This document shows positions 1 through 11,150 of a DNA stretch of 64,000 bases, piece by piece. The first letter of the stretch is position 1. Each line of letters opens with the position of its first letter. The notes beneath the pieces are model-generated. The model did not search any database. It was not told the origin of the DNA and saw only the letters and a list, made by a program, of their open reading frames with translations. The position numbers were made by a program, and so were the translations under genes. The DNA is from Boletus sp. NGJ (taxonomy: Eukaryota; Basidiomycota; Agaricomycetes; Boletales; Boletaceae), in the NCBI GenBank assembly GCA_019096195.1, contig JAGTXK010000105.1:62001-126000 (forward strand). The letters are read 5' to 3'.

Positions 1-235
1 CTATCTGGGAGAAAGACGAGTGCCGATATGGTCCCAGTATGGCCCTCCATCGTCCTGAGGCATTTCAGTGCTGCCAATGGTACCCATTTCCTTCGTCGAA
101 ATGCATTTCTGACAACGTGAAGAATTCTTGGCATATGATAACAAACCAAAAGTTCGGGTGAGTGGTGGATTTCAGGAGACTTACTTATTTTTGTGGCACT
201 TGTCAAAGTCTGTCAGCTGAACCTGAGACAACCCT
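1..235 (-). pseudogene. WD40-repeat fragment running off the left edge
   Basis: On the minus strand a stretch at about 1-60 translates to a typical WD40 blade start (EGHTGTISALVFLPD), and about 170 nt further upstream, near 211-235, a typical blade end (VVSGSAD) appears. The two pieces are separated by a possible 59-nt intron, but the reading frame after SGSAD meets stops, so the piece looks decayed unless the splicing is unusual. WD40 blades form beta-propellers used as protein interaction platforms. The full architecture lies outside the window, so it could be a simple WD40 protein or the tail of a larger NACHT- or kinase-linked protein. Seen: two blade-like motifs. Inferred: partial, damaged gene. 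Confidence 0.38.
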
Positions 236-734
236 GACCTTCTTCACAGTGTCAAATCTTGGTCAAATCAACTGGACTTTTGCATCTCGGGCCCGACCCA
301 TATTTTGTGTTGTTACGCTTGTAGGCCCCAGCCGCGAGTGGGATCTCTCAGTGGAAGCTGTTATGGCATGCATGGTCGCCTCTTCACTAATTGCTAACAG
401 AGTACCAACTCGCAATGCTAGCAATCTCAAAGGTTTCATTTCGAATCGATCAATATGTTTGACAGTCATATACGTGCTCAGACATGTGAAACGAGTTCAG
501 CATCTCCTATTTGATCGACTGCGCGGCTGCTAGATCTGCCAGTGCCAAACATTGATTCACATGCGCCGCATTGTCTACGAAGGGCCTCGACTCATTACAC
601 TTCATTTCTCTGCTGGGGTGAGGTAATGACGGGCCCACAGCGCAATATTGCAGTGGTGGTATGATCAGGGAGATGCTCAGTGCAACGCGACCACTTCGAT
701 AAAATGCGTCAGACATATATCAGTACTGCAGATT
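236..734. other. No recognisable gene
   Basis: Both strands hold only short frames without family motifs. A short minus-strand frame (263-469) could be an extra decayed exon of the WD40 fragment, but nothing in it is diagnostic. Confidence 0.4.
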
Positions 735-799
735 ACACACAAATTTGAATGCGACTTCAATGACAAGAAACACAGCGCCGGATCCCCATTCTACACCAC

Positions 800-3700
800 T
801 CACGCAGCAAAACTGACGAGCTTTCTTCTCATTTCCTGCAGTCGGACCCGACTCCCTTCCAGCCGGGTCCGCTTTCTCCCCCAGTGGCTGGATCCTCGCT
901 CACCAACTCCTTCATGCGATCAGCAAAGCTGCCCGACGACGTCGTGTCATCCATGAGGCGCTGGAGCAGGGTGATCGACAATCTCTCTGCCAGGGCCCGA
1001 TGCAGGGATTGTTCGATCTTCAGCGGGATGGTATCAATTATGCGCTGTACGAGTGTCGTGTCAGCCCCTCATCGCGTCTGCTTCGTGGGATTCAGATATC
1101 TCACCTACCCTTGAATGCGATAGTAAAGTATGCGCGCACGTCTGCCATGACGGTCAACTCGTCATCGAATTGGTCTCGAGGTGATAGACGAGTCAAGGTT
1201 TCCACAGTGACATCCTTGTATCCGGCCTGAGCCAGGTGTTGCAAGGCGTGTTGTGTTGACGAATCGATTGAACGTCCTTGCTTAGTCGAGCCGGCAGGAA
1301 GCTTGTATGCTTCGGGGTCTTTGCGAGCTAGCCGATACTTAGCAAGCCACTTCTCACGAAGGTCCCGGAAATCCTTCAGGTTTTGGGTGTACGTTGGGGT
1401 TATCTCGACCTCCAGAGTTTCCTTGATCGCAACGAGTGCTCTCTGCTTGTGTTCTTCGATGTCGGGGCGGATGAAACCCCTGTAGACGAGATGGAGTCTA
1501 CATCAAATTGTGCAAACAGCCTTGTCGACGACGTACAAGATCAACTTCTCGAGCACCTTGAACCGGCCAAAGTGTGTCTTGACGAGTTCCTCAATGACAT
1601 CATCGAGTACATCGTTAATGGATGTCAGACACTGCTCCGCGGGCGTGGGCCATCGGATCGTGAACTGGTTGATGAGACGAGTCTTGGCCTCGTACGGAAT
1701 ATTGCCAGGAAGTTCCCATGCAATCGACCTATCAACATTGTGCGTCAAAAAGCGTAACCAGTGAAGGGAATGAAAACGGACCCCAAAATGGTCTTGCGAA
1801 CATCATACAATCCCATCACCTGTGGGTTAGTACCAGTGATCTTGATCGGTGCTTTGTTACTCTTGACTGGTGTGTTATTACTCTTGACTGGTGGATTATT
1901 ACTCTTGACTGGTGCATCATTACTCTTGGCCTGGCCTTTTTTACCCTTGTAGGGTCCTTTTTTACGCTTACACATACCATCCTCTTCAGATTCGACAACC
2001 TCCGCCGACGACCATGACACGGGCGTTGCGCAGGGAGGGGGAACCGGAAAAGATTCAAGAGCGCCGCAAGGTGCTTCAAATTCGGAAAAATCGATCTGCG
2101 AGACTTGCGTAGACAGTACGCAAGGAGGACGATCCAGATAAATTTCCGGAGCGCTCCAAGGTTCTTCAGAGTCGAGAACATCAACCCGCGAGTATTGCGT
2201 GGGCGCCTCGAAGGGACGGAAATCCGGAGACGTCCCTCGGATGTTTCTGAGCGAATGTGCTGTAGAGCGCTCGATTTCGCTGTGCAAGACTCTTGTCCGA
2301 ACTGGCGCCTGAGACGATACCCTTGAAGGCACCACAAAATGCGTTGACTCTCACGAGGACCTCGATTTCTGGATCGGCTTCCAAGGGCTTGGGTAAAGTA
2401 CTGATCTCCTCCAAGCAAGAAGCGAGCAATCGCTCCACATCCTGTTTGAGTCGTGGTATACTGCATGAAGACTGTTGAGCCAAGAGCGAAACCCAAGCAT
2501 AATGTAGCACTACATACGCTTTTTTGATGTGGCCGACAAGCAAGATACTAATGTCTGTCACAAACGCCGGGATCCCGAAACGTCCACGATCAGTAACCTC
2601 GCTCCAAGGTGAAGTCGTGTCGAAAAACTCTGCAGCCATATGCGCTGCAGCGCTGATCTTGATAGCTGCTGCGCCCGTTGAGTGTCGTCAGGGAGACGGA
2701 CACAATAATACCCGTGTTTCAATGGGTGCTGACGTCCTTCAATTACGTCCAACCAGAACTTTCTGGCATTTACAGCACCTTCCCCAAGCGTGTCAGGCTT
2801 CGTGAGGATCCCTATGAGAAATCCTTGTGAGACGAGTACTTGTGATCAGATATCGACAAACCTATGGTGCGCTCTCCCCGAGGATCAACCTCTTTCGCCA
2901 GTCTTACAGACTGTTGGTTCTGCATATCATCTGAACGAATATAGAGCAGTCAGAGACACCCCTGAATAACGAAAGTTGTATGAATTACCGCTCATCGGTA
3001 TCGTGGTCAAGATGATTGTGTTCGGTCGACTGATATAATGTTCAGTGAGTTGCCGCACCAAGTCAAGCACCTCCCGGTCATCGTTTTGTATCAGCCCTGT
3101 AGAGACGATCAGGACAGAAGCACTTGTGAATGGGATACTGACCTGGTAGATCAACAAAGGACAGATCGGTGGCACTGGGATCCTCGATGAAAATAGAAAC
3201 TACGTTTCGTGAAAACTTGAGTGAGTTGGTCGATGCCAAGTCCTTCAGATCCTGTATGCTCTTTCTGTGAAAACTTTCCGGGGTGAGATCTGGATTGAGG
3301 ATAGCTGCTTGCGCGCGACGGAGCCAGACATCCATGTCATTCTTGTCAGTGATCATGGGTCCAAAAGCAATCTCCCTCTGTTTGACAGCAGAACGCCCGA
3401 ACGAGTCGTAATCAAAGCGGAGTCTGATCGTGCAAGACCAGGTTGTCGCGTTACTGGACATTGTACACTCCATCGGACATCTATGTCGAAGATGAGGACA
3501 ATAACAAAATGGAAAGGGTTTGACACACCGCGTGCAGGTTCCACTGTCTCGAGGAACATTGACCTAGTATGAACTGTCAGGCGTCTTCTATGGCTTGATA
3601 AACATTAGGCGTGACTTACTCCACTAACAGCTTCAACCAGGGAGCTTTTTCCAGCTGACAAGGCCACAGTAGTGAGTCGCGAGTATCGATTTGTACAATG

Positions 3701-4012
3701 TCGATACGTACCAGACTGGCCACCGATAACGACGATAGAAGGAAGATCGATGAACGCCTCCGCACTGGAGACATGAGGTTAATGACCAAGAGGGTCACAA
3801 TAGTTCTTAACTTGCCCCAATGAACGCAAGTCACTAATGAGTTGCATCAATTCCCTGCGCAAACGTGCATATTCGGTTGACGAGAGGTCGACTGCTTCCC
3901 AGTTGTCCTCTGAAGGAGGCTGGCTCTCCGTTGTCAGAGAGATGGAAGAATTGGAGGTTAGCGGCCTCCTAGTCCCGGCCATACGAGGGAAGTTGAAGTT
4001 CATGGGTACCAA
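800..4012 (-). pseudogene. Dynamin-superfamily GTPase, outer copy, probably degenerate
   Basis: Paralogue of the gene at 5407-8275. The GTPase core is recognisable: P-loop halves GGQS and AGKSSLVEAVSG joined over an intron (about 3640-3740), switch segment PRDSGT, DLPG (near 3150) and TKPD (near 2800). Stalk and GED-like C-terminal parts follow. Compared with the inner copy it carries at least three frame-changing indels: +2 nt near 2640, +1 nt near 2255 and +2 nt near 880. The last replaces the final roughly 20 residues. It also has about 100 extra codons between the conserved segments DVLDSEEP and MGLYDVR, rich in Lys, Ser, Asn and Pro and ending in a 7-residue repeat. That insert stays open in its own frame. 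Dynamin-family proteins hydrolyse GTP to remodel membranes; this branch resembles the fungal Mx/dynamin-like group. Most likely a decaying duplicate, but assembly errors could mimic the indels. Confidence 0.72.
1836..1933 (-). repeat. 21-bp tandem repeat inside the dynamin copy 1 insert
   Basis: Three near-identical 21-bp units (1857-1877, 1878-1898, 1899-1919) are flanked by a diverged unit on each side. On the minus strand they encode a 7-residue repeat of the form V-K-S-N-N-x-P, preceded by a Lys/Gly-rich stretch. The inner dynamin copy has no equivalent, with only about nine residues at this place, so the repeat arose or expanded after the duplication or was lost from copy 2. Confidence 0.85.
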
Positions 4013-5130
4013 TGAGAGAGGGGAGATGGGAGATAGAGCGGGTTTTATGAATCCTGTGGTTGCTGTGGACGCCGTCCAAAACCGTGATCCGCCGTGCGAC
4101 CCCGATATAGTTTCGACACGAGGCGTGCAAACATATCGTTATGGTGTACGTCCTGTGAGAATCCATGGTGACGATGAGACACCAGAGATGCCAGATGGGC
4201 CACCGAACTTGGGAGGTTAACGAAGCTTGTCTCCGGATACTGCTGTGATCTGGTATCACGGATTCGATAGCCAATGGTAACTCTGCAAGTGGTGCCAAAA
4301 GGCATAAAGCCCAGTGGATCCAATGACTCATGAGGTAGCAACGCGAGGTACTACCTACCTTCTTTGTCGACGCAGATCCCCAGCATTGAAACGGCGAGGC
4401 AAACCGAGTGAGCTAAGCATGTCTGTCCAAACACTCACGTTGAATACTCACGGGTGGCATATTCTCCTACAAGGCCTGGCAGAGGAGAAGGAAGGTCTGA
4501 TCTGGATTCTGCTAGGAGAAATATCCAATGCTCCGCAAGTTTCACCGCAAGGTAGGTCCGAACGTTCAACAGTATCGTGCTTACCTAATGGTAATTGTAT
4601 GGTCCCATTACGAGACCCAACGTGTGTTGGTTGTTGTGACTCATGATGGGCCGAACCAAGCGATGGAAGTTGACTCCACGGCTTTGCTGCCAGATTTAAA
4701 ATTGTATCTCGGATCGTCCAAGTTACTGGCGGTTCTCACCTTTTCAAATTGCTCAGAGCAAAACCGAAGGAATGAGCCGAGAGTCGACGGCTCTGTAAGA
4801 AACTTCTGAATCGTTTGTCTACGGTTGTTCTCCCAAGTAAATTTTGAGGATGAAATATACCTACTAGTAGGCCCTCCGATTGGCATCGTGACTCGGAGTC
4901 GTTAATCATTCTCTCATATGTAGTGGAGGAACGAAGGACTGTTTTCAGCCTACCTGGAAACCATGGTGTCTTCCATCCACTGCGACTACATGATAGCCCG
5001 AGTGTTCCCAACTGTCCAGTACGAGTCTGCAGTCCGTTGCCACCAGGGTGGGCGCTACAGGCGGTGACGAATTCAAGTATTCGGTCGCGCCGCGTCATTA
5101 TTCCTCCTCTGGATCTGCCAATCATTGAAT
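4013..5130 (-). pseudogene. Upstream partner gene, copy 1 (KOW-like, decayed)
   Basis: This stretch corresponds to 8709-9574 upstream of the inner dynamin. Matching pieces include a minus-strand segment near 4600 reading SRNGTIQLPLG (SRNNNRVIQLSG in copy 2) and similar starts near 4886 and 9475. No single long frame joins the pieces: the open segments 4641-4886 and 4736-5125 lie in different frames, and several stops fall between matching parts. The first about 330 bases (4013-4340) are the 5' flank of the dynamin gene and are also conserved between copies. Product unknown; see copy 2 for the tentative KOW assignment. Likely a remnant. Confidence 0.35.
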
Positions 5131-5406
5131 CACAGGGAGCCGCTGTCGATCAAATATCTATAACCCGAGAAACATACAAGCTGCGCTGTACATCGATATC
5201 GCATGTCACGTACTATTCCACTCCCCATTTAGATATTTTCCGCCACAAGACGCTTGCTGAATGGACGATCTGTACACATATACAGCATTAATATCACAAC
5301 GTTAGGATCATCGAAAGAACACCATGGAGACACAATATATTTATTACGCACAAACCTGAATGCAACTTTACAAGAAACACAGCATCAGATTCCCAATCTA
5401 CACCAC

Positions 5407-8275
5407 TCACGTAGCAAAGCTGACGAGCTTTCTTCTCATTTCCTGCAGTCGGACCCGATTCCCTTCCAGCCGGGTCCGCTTCTCCTCAGTGGCTGGATCC
5501 TCGCTCACCAACTCCTTCATGCGATCAGTAAAGCTGCCCGACGACGTCGTGTCATCCATGAGGCGCTGGAGCAGGTTGACCGACAATCTCTCTGCTAGAG
5601 CCTGATGCAGGGTGTGTTCGATTTTCAGCGGGATGTGATCAATAATGCGCTGTACGACTGTTGTGTCAGCCTCTCATCGCGTCTGTTTCGTGGGATATCC
5701 ACCTACCCTGTATGCGATAGTAAAGTATGCGCGCACGTCTGCCATGACGGTCAACTCGTCATGGAATTGGTCTCGAGGTGATAGACGTGTCAAATCTTCC
5801 ACAGTATAATCCCTGTATCCGGCTTGAATCAGATATTGCACGGCTTGCTGTGCTGCCGAGGAGAATATACGATCTTGAGAGTGTCCTCTGCGAGCGTATC
5901 GGTATTTGGCAAGCCACTTGTCACGAAGGTTCTCGTAATCTCTCAGGTTCTGAGTATAGTTTGGGGTTGTCTCGAGTCCCAGAGTTTCCTTCATCGCAGC
6001 GAGTGCTCTCTCCTTGTGTTCTTCGACATCGGGGCGGATGAGATCTCTGCAAACGAGATAGAGTCTACATCAAACCCTGCTACTGTAATAACCTTGTCGA
6101 CGACGTACGCGATTAATTCGTGAAGGGCCCTGAACCGGCCAAAGTGTGTCTTGACGAGCTGCTGAATGACATCATCAAGCACATCACTAATAGATGCCAA
6201 GCACTCCTCCGCGGGTGTAGACCATAGGATCGTGAACTGGTTGATAAGACGAGTTTTTGCCTCGTACGGAATATTACCAGGAAGTTCCCATGCAATTGAC
6301 CTGTAGTGTACGTTAGAAAGCATAACCAGTAAAGGAACGGAACGGAACGGACTCTAAAATGGTGTTACGGACATCATACACTCCCATGATCTGTACCTGA
6401 TCATTCCTAACCTTGGCTGGTTCTTCAGAGTCGAGAACGTCAATCTGCGGGTGATGCGTGGGCGCCTCGAAGGGACGGAAATCCGGAGAAGTCCCTCGAA
6501 CGTTCTGAGCGAATATGGTGTAGAGCGCTCGATTTCGCTGTGCAAGACTCTTGTCCGAACTGGCACCTGAGACGACCCCCTTGAATGCATCACAGAATGC
6601 GTTGACTCTCACGAGGACCTCGATTTGAGGATCGGCTTCCAAGGGTTTGGGTAAAGTACTAATCTCCTCCAAGCAAGCAGCGAGCAATCGCTCCACATCC
6701 TGTTTGAGCTGTGGTATGCTGTATGAAGACTTGTTTAGCCAAAAGCGAAACGCAAGCATCATGTAGCGCTACGTACGCTCTTCTGATATGGTTGACAAGT
6801 AAGTCACTAATATCTTTCATAAATGCTGGGATCCCAAAGCGTCCACGATTAGTAACGCCGCTCCACGGTAAAGTCGTGTCGAAATACTCTGCTGCGATGT
6901 GCTGGAGTGCTGATCTTGACATTCGCTGTGCCCGTTGAGCATCATCAGGGAGACGAACACAGTAGTACCCGTGTTTCAATGGGTGCTGACGTCCTTCAAT
7001 CACATCCAGCCATGATTACCTGGCATTGACGGCACCGTCCCCGAGCATGTCAGGCTTCGTGAGGATCCCTATGAGAAATTCTTGTGAGAGAGGAGTGCTT
7101 GTGATCAGATTTCGGCAAACCTATAGTGCGCTCCCCATCGGGATCAACCTCTCTTGCTAGTCTTACGGATTGCTGGTTCTGTATATCATCTGAACGGATA
7201 TATAACAATCAGGGTCACTCCTGAATAACGAAGATTGTATAAATTACCGCTCATCGGTATTGTGGTCAAAATGATCGTGTTTGGTCGACCGATGTAAGAT
7301 TCAGTGAGTTGCCGCACCAAGTCAAGCACCCCTTGGTCCTCATTTTGTATTAGCCCTATAAAGACAATCAGCACAGAAGCACTTGTGAATGGCGTACGGA
7401 CCTGGTAGGTCCACAAAGGACAGGTCGGTGGCATCGGGATCCTCGATGAAAATAGAAACTACATTTCGTGAAAACTTGAGTGAGTTGGTCGAAGTTAGGT
7501 TCCTCAAGTCCTGTATGTTCCTCCTGTGAAAAAATTCCGGCGCGAGGTCTGGATTAAGGATAGCTGCTTGCGCGCGACGGAGCCAGACATCCACGTCACT
7601 CTTGTCGGTGATGGTGGGTCCGAAAGTTATCTCCCTCTGTTGGACGGCAGAACCCCCGGATGAATCATAATCAAAACGAAGTTTGATGTTGCAGGACCAA
7701 GTTGTCGCGTTACTGGACATTGTACACTCCATCGGACACCTGTCTGGAAGATGAGGACGATAAGAAATGGAAAGGGATGGACACACCGCGTGCAGGTTCC
7801 ACTGTCTCGAGGAACATTGACCTAGTATGAACTGTCAGGCGTCTTCTATGGCTTGATAAACATTAGGCGTGACTTACTCCACTAACAGCTTCAACCAGGG
7901 AGCTTTTTCCAGCTGACAAGTCACAGTAGTGAGTAAAGAGTGAAACCGAACTCAACTCACACAACGTCGATACGTACCGGACTGGCCACCGATAACGACG
8001 ATGGAAGGAAGGTCGAACAAGGCTTCCGCACTGGAGACATGAGGTTAATGACAAGGAGGGGCACGGTAGTTCTTAACTTGCCCCAATGAGCGCAAGTCAC
8101 TGATGAGTTGCATCAATTCCCTGCGCATACGTGCATATTCGGTTGACGAGAGGTCGACCGGTTCCCAGTTGTCTGGAGGAGACTGGTTCCCCGTTGCGAC
8201 AGAGGTAGATGAATTAGAAGTTGGGCGCCTCCTCATCCTGCCCACAAGAGGGAAGTTGAAGTTCATAGGTACCAA
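5407..8275 (-). CDS. Dynamin-superfamily GTPase (Mx/dynamin-like), inner copy
   Basis: Multi-exon gene, roughly 750 residues when spliced. In order: a short N-terminal region with VDLSSTEYARMRRELMQLIS; the P-loop GGQSAGKSSLVEAVSG, split by an intron near 7920-7980; a switch segment PRDSGTCTRCP; DLPG near 7410; TKPD in VLTKPDMLGDGAVNARKSW near 7045; the stalk with the family-typical WELPGN segment near 6285; and a C-terminal GED-like helix ending near 5407. The start at 8275 is the first Met, and it is conserved as MVPMNFNFP in the other copy. Such proteins self-assemble on membranes and use GTP hydrolysis to tubulate, cut or fuse them; some relatives (Mx) restrict viruses. No PH domain or transmembrane helix was seen, so mitochondrial, vacuolar or soluble Mx-like roles cannot be told apart. 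No frame break was found. It lies directly 3' of the KOW-like gene on the same strand. Confidence 0.85.
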
Positions 8276-8708
8276 TGAGAGGGGGTAAAAGAGAATGATG
8301 GGAGAAGAATAAGGATGCAGGCTTTATACATCTCGTGAGTGCTGTGGACGCGGTGCAAAACAGTGATCCTTGCTGCAACCGCGTTACGGCTTAGACACAA
8401 GGGCCAGGCATGCAAACATACCGTCATGGTGTACATCCTTTGAGAATCTATGGTGCTGATGAAAAGCACCAAAGATACCAGACGGGCCTCCGAGCTCCGG
8501 AGATTAAGGAATCTCGTCTCTGGGTAGTGGGTACTGCTGTTATCCATCGCGATTTCGGTAGCCCGTTGGATTCAATAGGTGATAACACGAGGTACTACTA
8601 CCTTCTTTGTAGGCGCGGATCCCCATCACTGAAACGGCGAAGCATACAACACGAGCTAAGTATATCCACAGGGAAGTAGCATGTCCAGATACTCACGAAC
8701 GCTCAGTG

Positions 8709-9574
8709 TCACTGCCTTCTCCTTACAGGAGAGGGTCTCAGATCTACTAGCAGTAGATGCATCCAATGCTGACAAGCAAGTCTCAACTTCACTGTAAACC
8801 CGTTAGCTTCGAATGCTGCACGGATTCTGTACCGCACATAATGCTTACCTGACAGCTGTATGACACGGTTGTTGTTACGAGAAATGCTCAGGAGTTGTTG
8901 TGATGGCCAGTGGCCACACAGCTTGAAATTGGAAGAGATGGGAATCGGACCGACACCTTGCTGCAACCCTTCATGGCTTCAGATTCCGAATTGCAATAAA
9001 ATTGGCTACTGCTGCTGTCCAGGCAAGTTTCGACTTTGCTGTGAACCCATGGTAGCTTCAAGTATTCAAGACGGAGTTGAACTGTATGGCCCGGTTGTTT
9101 TTTTACGAAAGACCCTACGGCTCGGACATGCTGAGCGTTGGGCGCCAGGACGATGCGAACCCGATCGCACAGCTTGAAATCGGAAGCGATGGGACTGTGC
9201 ATAGAGGGCGCAGCATGTTCGGATGGCATCACTGGATGTCGATAATGTCCCAACTTCAAGAAGTCAACAGTAGCAAACTCTTCAAGACGCCGCTTACCCT
9301 GACCAATCTGTACAAGCTCCAGCTGTTCGACGTTGGTTGAGTCCCACTGCCAGCGCCGGACAGTCGCCTTTTGCTCATAACAGAACGTTGAACCATGGTG
9401 TAACGTCATACGTTTGTTCTCCTGGGTTGAATTGGGTATCCAGGATAAGAACATACGTCCTTCAGCGGATTGGCATGGTAAGTCATTTCCTCTCAGTCGT
9501 AAGTAGAGGAACGAATACCAACTCTCTACAGCTGGCGAGCGGGTCCCGATACCAATGATGGTCCACGGCCACAT
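8709..9574 (-). CDS. Hypothetical protein with tentative KOW/Spt5-like segments, copy 2
   Basis: A long minus-strand frame runs 9574-8888 and a second exon-like frame runs to 8709. The segment at about 9180-9040 reads DFKLCDRVRIVLAP followed by AVGSFVKKQPGHTVQLR. It has the D-x-V-x-V ... G-x-V pattern of KOW modules, which bind RNA or protein in Spt5 and ribosomal proteins. A second, weaker copy of the pattern starts near 8940 (SSNFKLCG) and ends with NNNRVIQLSG near 8850. This repeated layout resembles Spt5-like proteins, but the match is by eye and the exon structure is unresolved. It is on the same strand as the dynamin gene about 430 bp downstream and was duplicated together with it. Alternative: an unrelated lineage-specific gene. 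Confidence 0.35.
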
Positions 9575-9600
9575 GATACTCGAAATATCCCCAATCGTTC

Positions 9601-9620
9601 ACTAGTTCGCATGAACTAGT
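9601..9620. promoter_or_regulatory. Perfect palindromic hairpin or dimer site
   Basis: Two 8-bp arms (actagttc / gaactagt) flank a 4-bp spacer. The site lies 26 bp before the start codon of the hydrolase at 9647 and about 25 bp upstream of the KOW-like gene. It could be a site for a dimeric regulator or a 5' UTR hairpin. The symmetry is seen; the function is inferred. Confidence 0.4.
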
Positions 9621-9646
9621 TTCAGAGCCTGAGTCATTCCGCCACC

Positions 9647-10749
9647 ATGTCCGAGCCCGTCATCGTAAACGAAATCTTCGTCGGCGGGATACTCGTCGAG
9701 GTGCACAGCCATCGCGACAGTGCCAACTCCAACTTACCTGTGCATGCCTTGTTCCTGCTGCACGGTCGTACGCAGTCCACAAACAGCGTAGTACACGTTG
9801 CGAAATCGATCCTCGAAATCAACTATGGGCCAGGTACCCATAGGAAGAGGGATTTGGTCATTATCGCGTATGCAAGTACCTCACGATAAAGCAGCCGTGG
9901 GCTGGCATCACTGACTCGTAGGAGATTAGGATCATCGTAACCACGGAAAACGTCTCGTAGACCCCCTGCGCAACGAGGGATGGCACAAAGACCCCGCTAG
10001 GAACAATCCTCAACATGCGTCAGTATGGCACTAATTGATGGCCGAGTTTCACTGACAAGCGCGATCTTAGCGTGGACATGTACACCATACAGAGTATGTA
10101 GACCCAGTCCCTCTTGATCCGAGATCGCCCTCATGCTGACTTGACACTGGTCAGCTGGCACAGTACACGACCTCGCGTTCTTGATCGACCATATCCCAGC
10201 GCATATATACCCCCAAGTCGAGCGAAGCATCGTCGAATGGGGAGTAGCAGGCATCAGTCTCGGAGGTCACTCAACCTGGATCGCCCTTACTCGTGGTACG
10301 TGGCCGGAACTCGGTTCTTTGGATTTGAGCTGCTATCTTACGGATTATCACGCACTTGATCAGAACCTCGGATTCAGCTTGCCATTCCTATCATCGGATG
10401 CCCAGATTATACCAAACTCATATCCCAGCGCGCTCAGTTTCATGGAATCTCCCTTGAAGCACCGCACTATCCACTCCACTTGAAAGCTTATGTGGAGGCA
10501 TACGATCCAGCCAGCTTTGCGTTTCGGGAGAAAGATGTTGCAAACCCTTTCTTGGGTAAGAGGATTCTTGTGTTATCAGGCGCCGAGGACAAACTGGTGC
10601 CTTGGACTGCAAGTCAGGAGTTCGTTGAGGGGCTAGAAGTCGGTGGTGGTGTGAAGAAGGTAGTGCTGGAGGAAAATGTTGGGCATGATTGTACCCCTGC
10701 CATGATTCAGGAAGCGGCGCTCTTCGTGAGAGATTGGTTGGCTGAGTGA
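9647..10749 (+). CDS. Alpha/beta-hydrolase family protein
   Basis: Serine hydrolase fold, about 300 residues after removal of several short introns. Order: beta-strand start with LFLLHGRTQST (oxyanion region, about residue 40); DHRNHGKRLVDPLRNEGW (about 10 kb), a motif of this family; the nucleophile elbow GISLGGHSTW (G-x-S-x-G, near 10251); the acid in VLSGAEDKLVPW (near 10590); and the catalytic His in NVGHDCTP (near 10685). The full Ser-Asp-His triad is therefore visible. No signal peptide is seen, so it is probably cytosolic. Substrate unknown; such proteins are esterases, lipases or peptidases. The start is the first Met of the open frame and the stop is just before a short gap to a carrier fragment on the other strand. 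Confidence 0.82.
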
Positions 10750-10844
10750 TCAATTGTACAGATGTAGGTCTAGGTGCTCGTATGTGGTGTGGTGATGCGT
10801 GATATAGTCCCTGAAAGGCCTGAAAACCCGATTCTTTGATGCGC

Positions 10845-11150
10845 TTACCCATATCTTTGGCTAAGCCCGTCATATACGACGAACACGATGCCACTACAAG
10901 GAATCGCTCTGGCTACGGTCAAAGCACAGCCTGCATATAGCCCTCTCCACCCTTGGACCTTATACATTGCCCTTGCCGTTTCCCAGAATCCGCCTACCTT
11001 GTTTGTCCGATGTGCCGAATGGGTAAACATATCTGGGGGGCGGAGTTCTTCTGCGGCCTGGATTGCAGACTTGACGGTATCCGCAGGGTAAAGCGAAAGC
11101 ACACATACCCCGCCGGCTAATGCGCCGGAGAGGGCGGATTCTCGGTAGAT
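10845..11150 (-). pseudogene. C-terminal fragment of a mitochondrial carrier (SLC25)
   Basis: A single continuous frame of about 100 residues matches the last repeat of mitochondrial solute carriers: ESALSGALAGGVC, then the signature YPADTVKSAIQ (P-x-D-x-x-K), then WRGLYAGCALTVARAIP and a final helix ending SQRYG with stop. Intact carriers have three such repeats (about 300 residues). The region upstream (11151-11400, minus) shows no first or second repeat. The arrangement GLYAGC...TVAR is like ornithine/basic amino-acid carriers, but one repeat is too little to assign a substrate. The fragment itself has no stop or frame break, so it may be a recent partial copy or may belong to exons not recognised by eye. 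Confidence 0.7.

Larger units (their letters stand above)
735..9574. repeat. Tandem duplication of a two-gene cassette
   Basis: Two direct copies lie side by side: unit 1 about 735-5130 and unit 2 about 5345-9574. They match in order from the 3' flank of a dynamin gene (similar 'ctacaccactcacg' tracts near 791 and 5398), through the whole dynamin gene, its start region, and an upstream minus-strand gene. The offset between the copies is about 4.26 kb at the dynamin start and about 4.61 kb at its end. Most of the 0.34 kb difference comes from an expansion in unit 1 near 1745-2150. Coding similarity is high, while introns and flanks have drifted. That suggests a duplication that is not recent, followed by decay of unit 1. 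Confidence 0.85.

Noticed and set aside
1745-2335. Dynamin copy 1 insert as a transposon insertion
   Set aside because: It keeps an open frame and grows from internal repeats; no terminal repeats or target duplication were seen.
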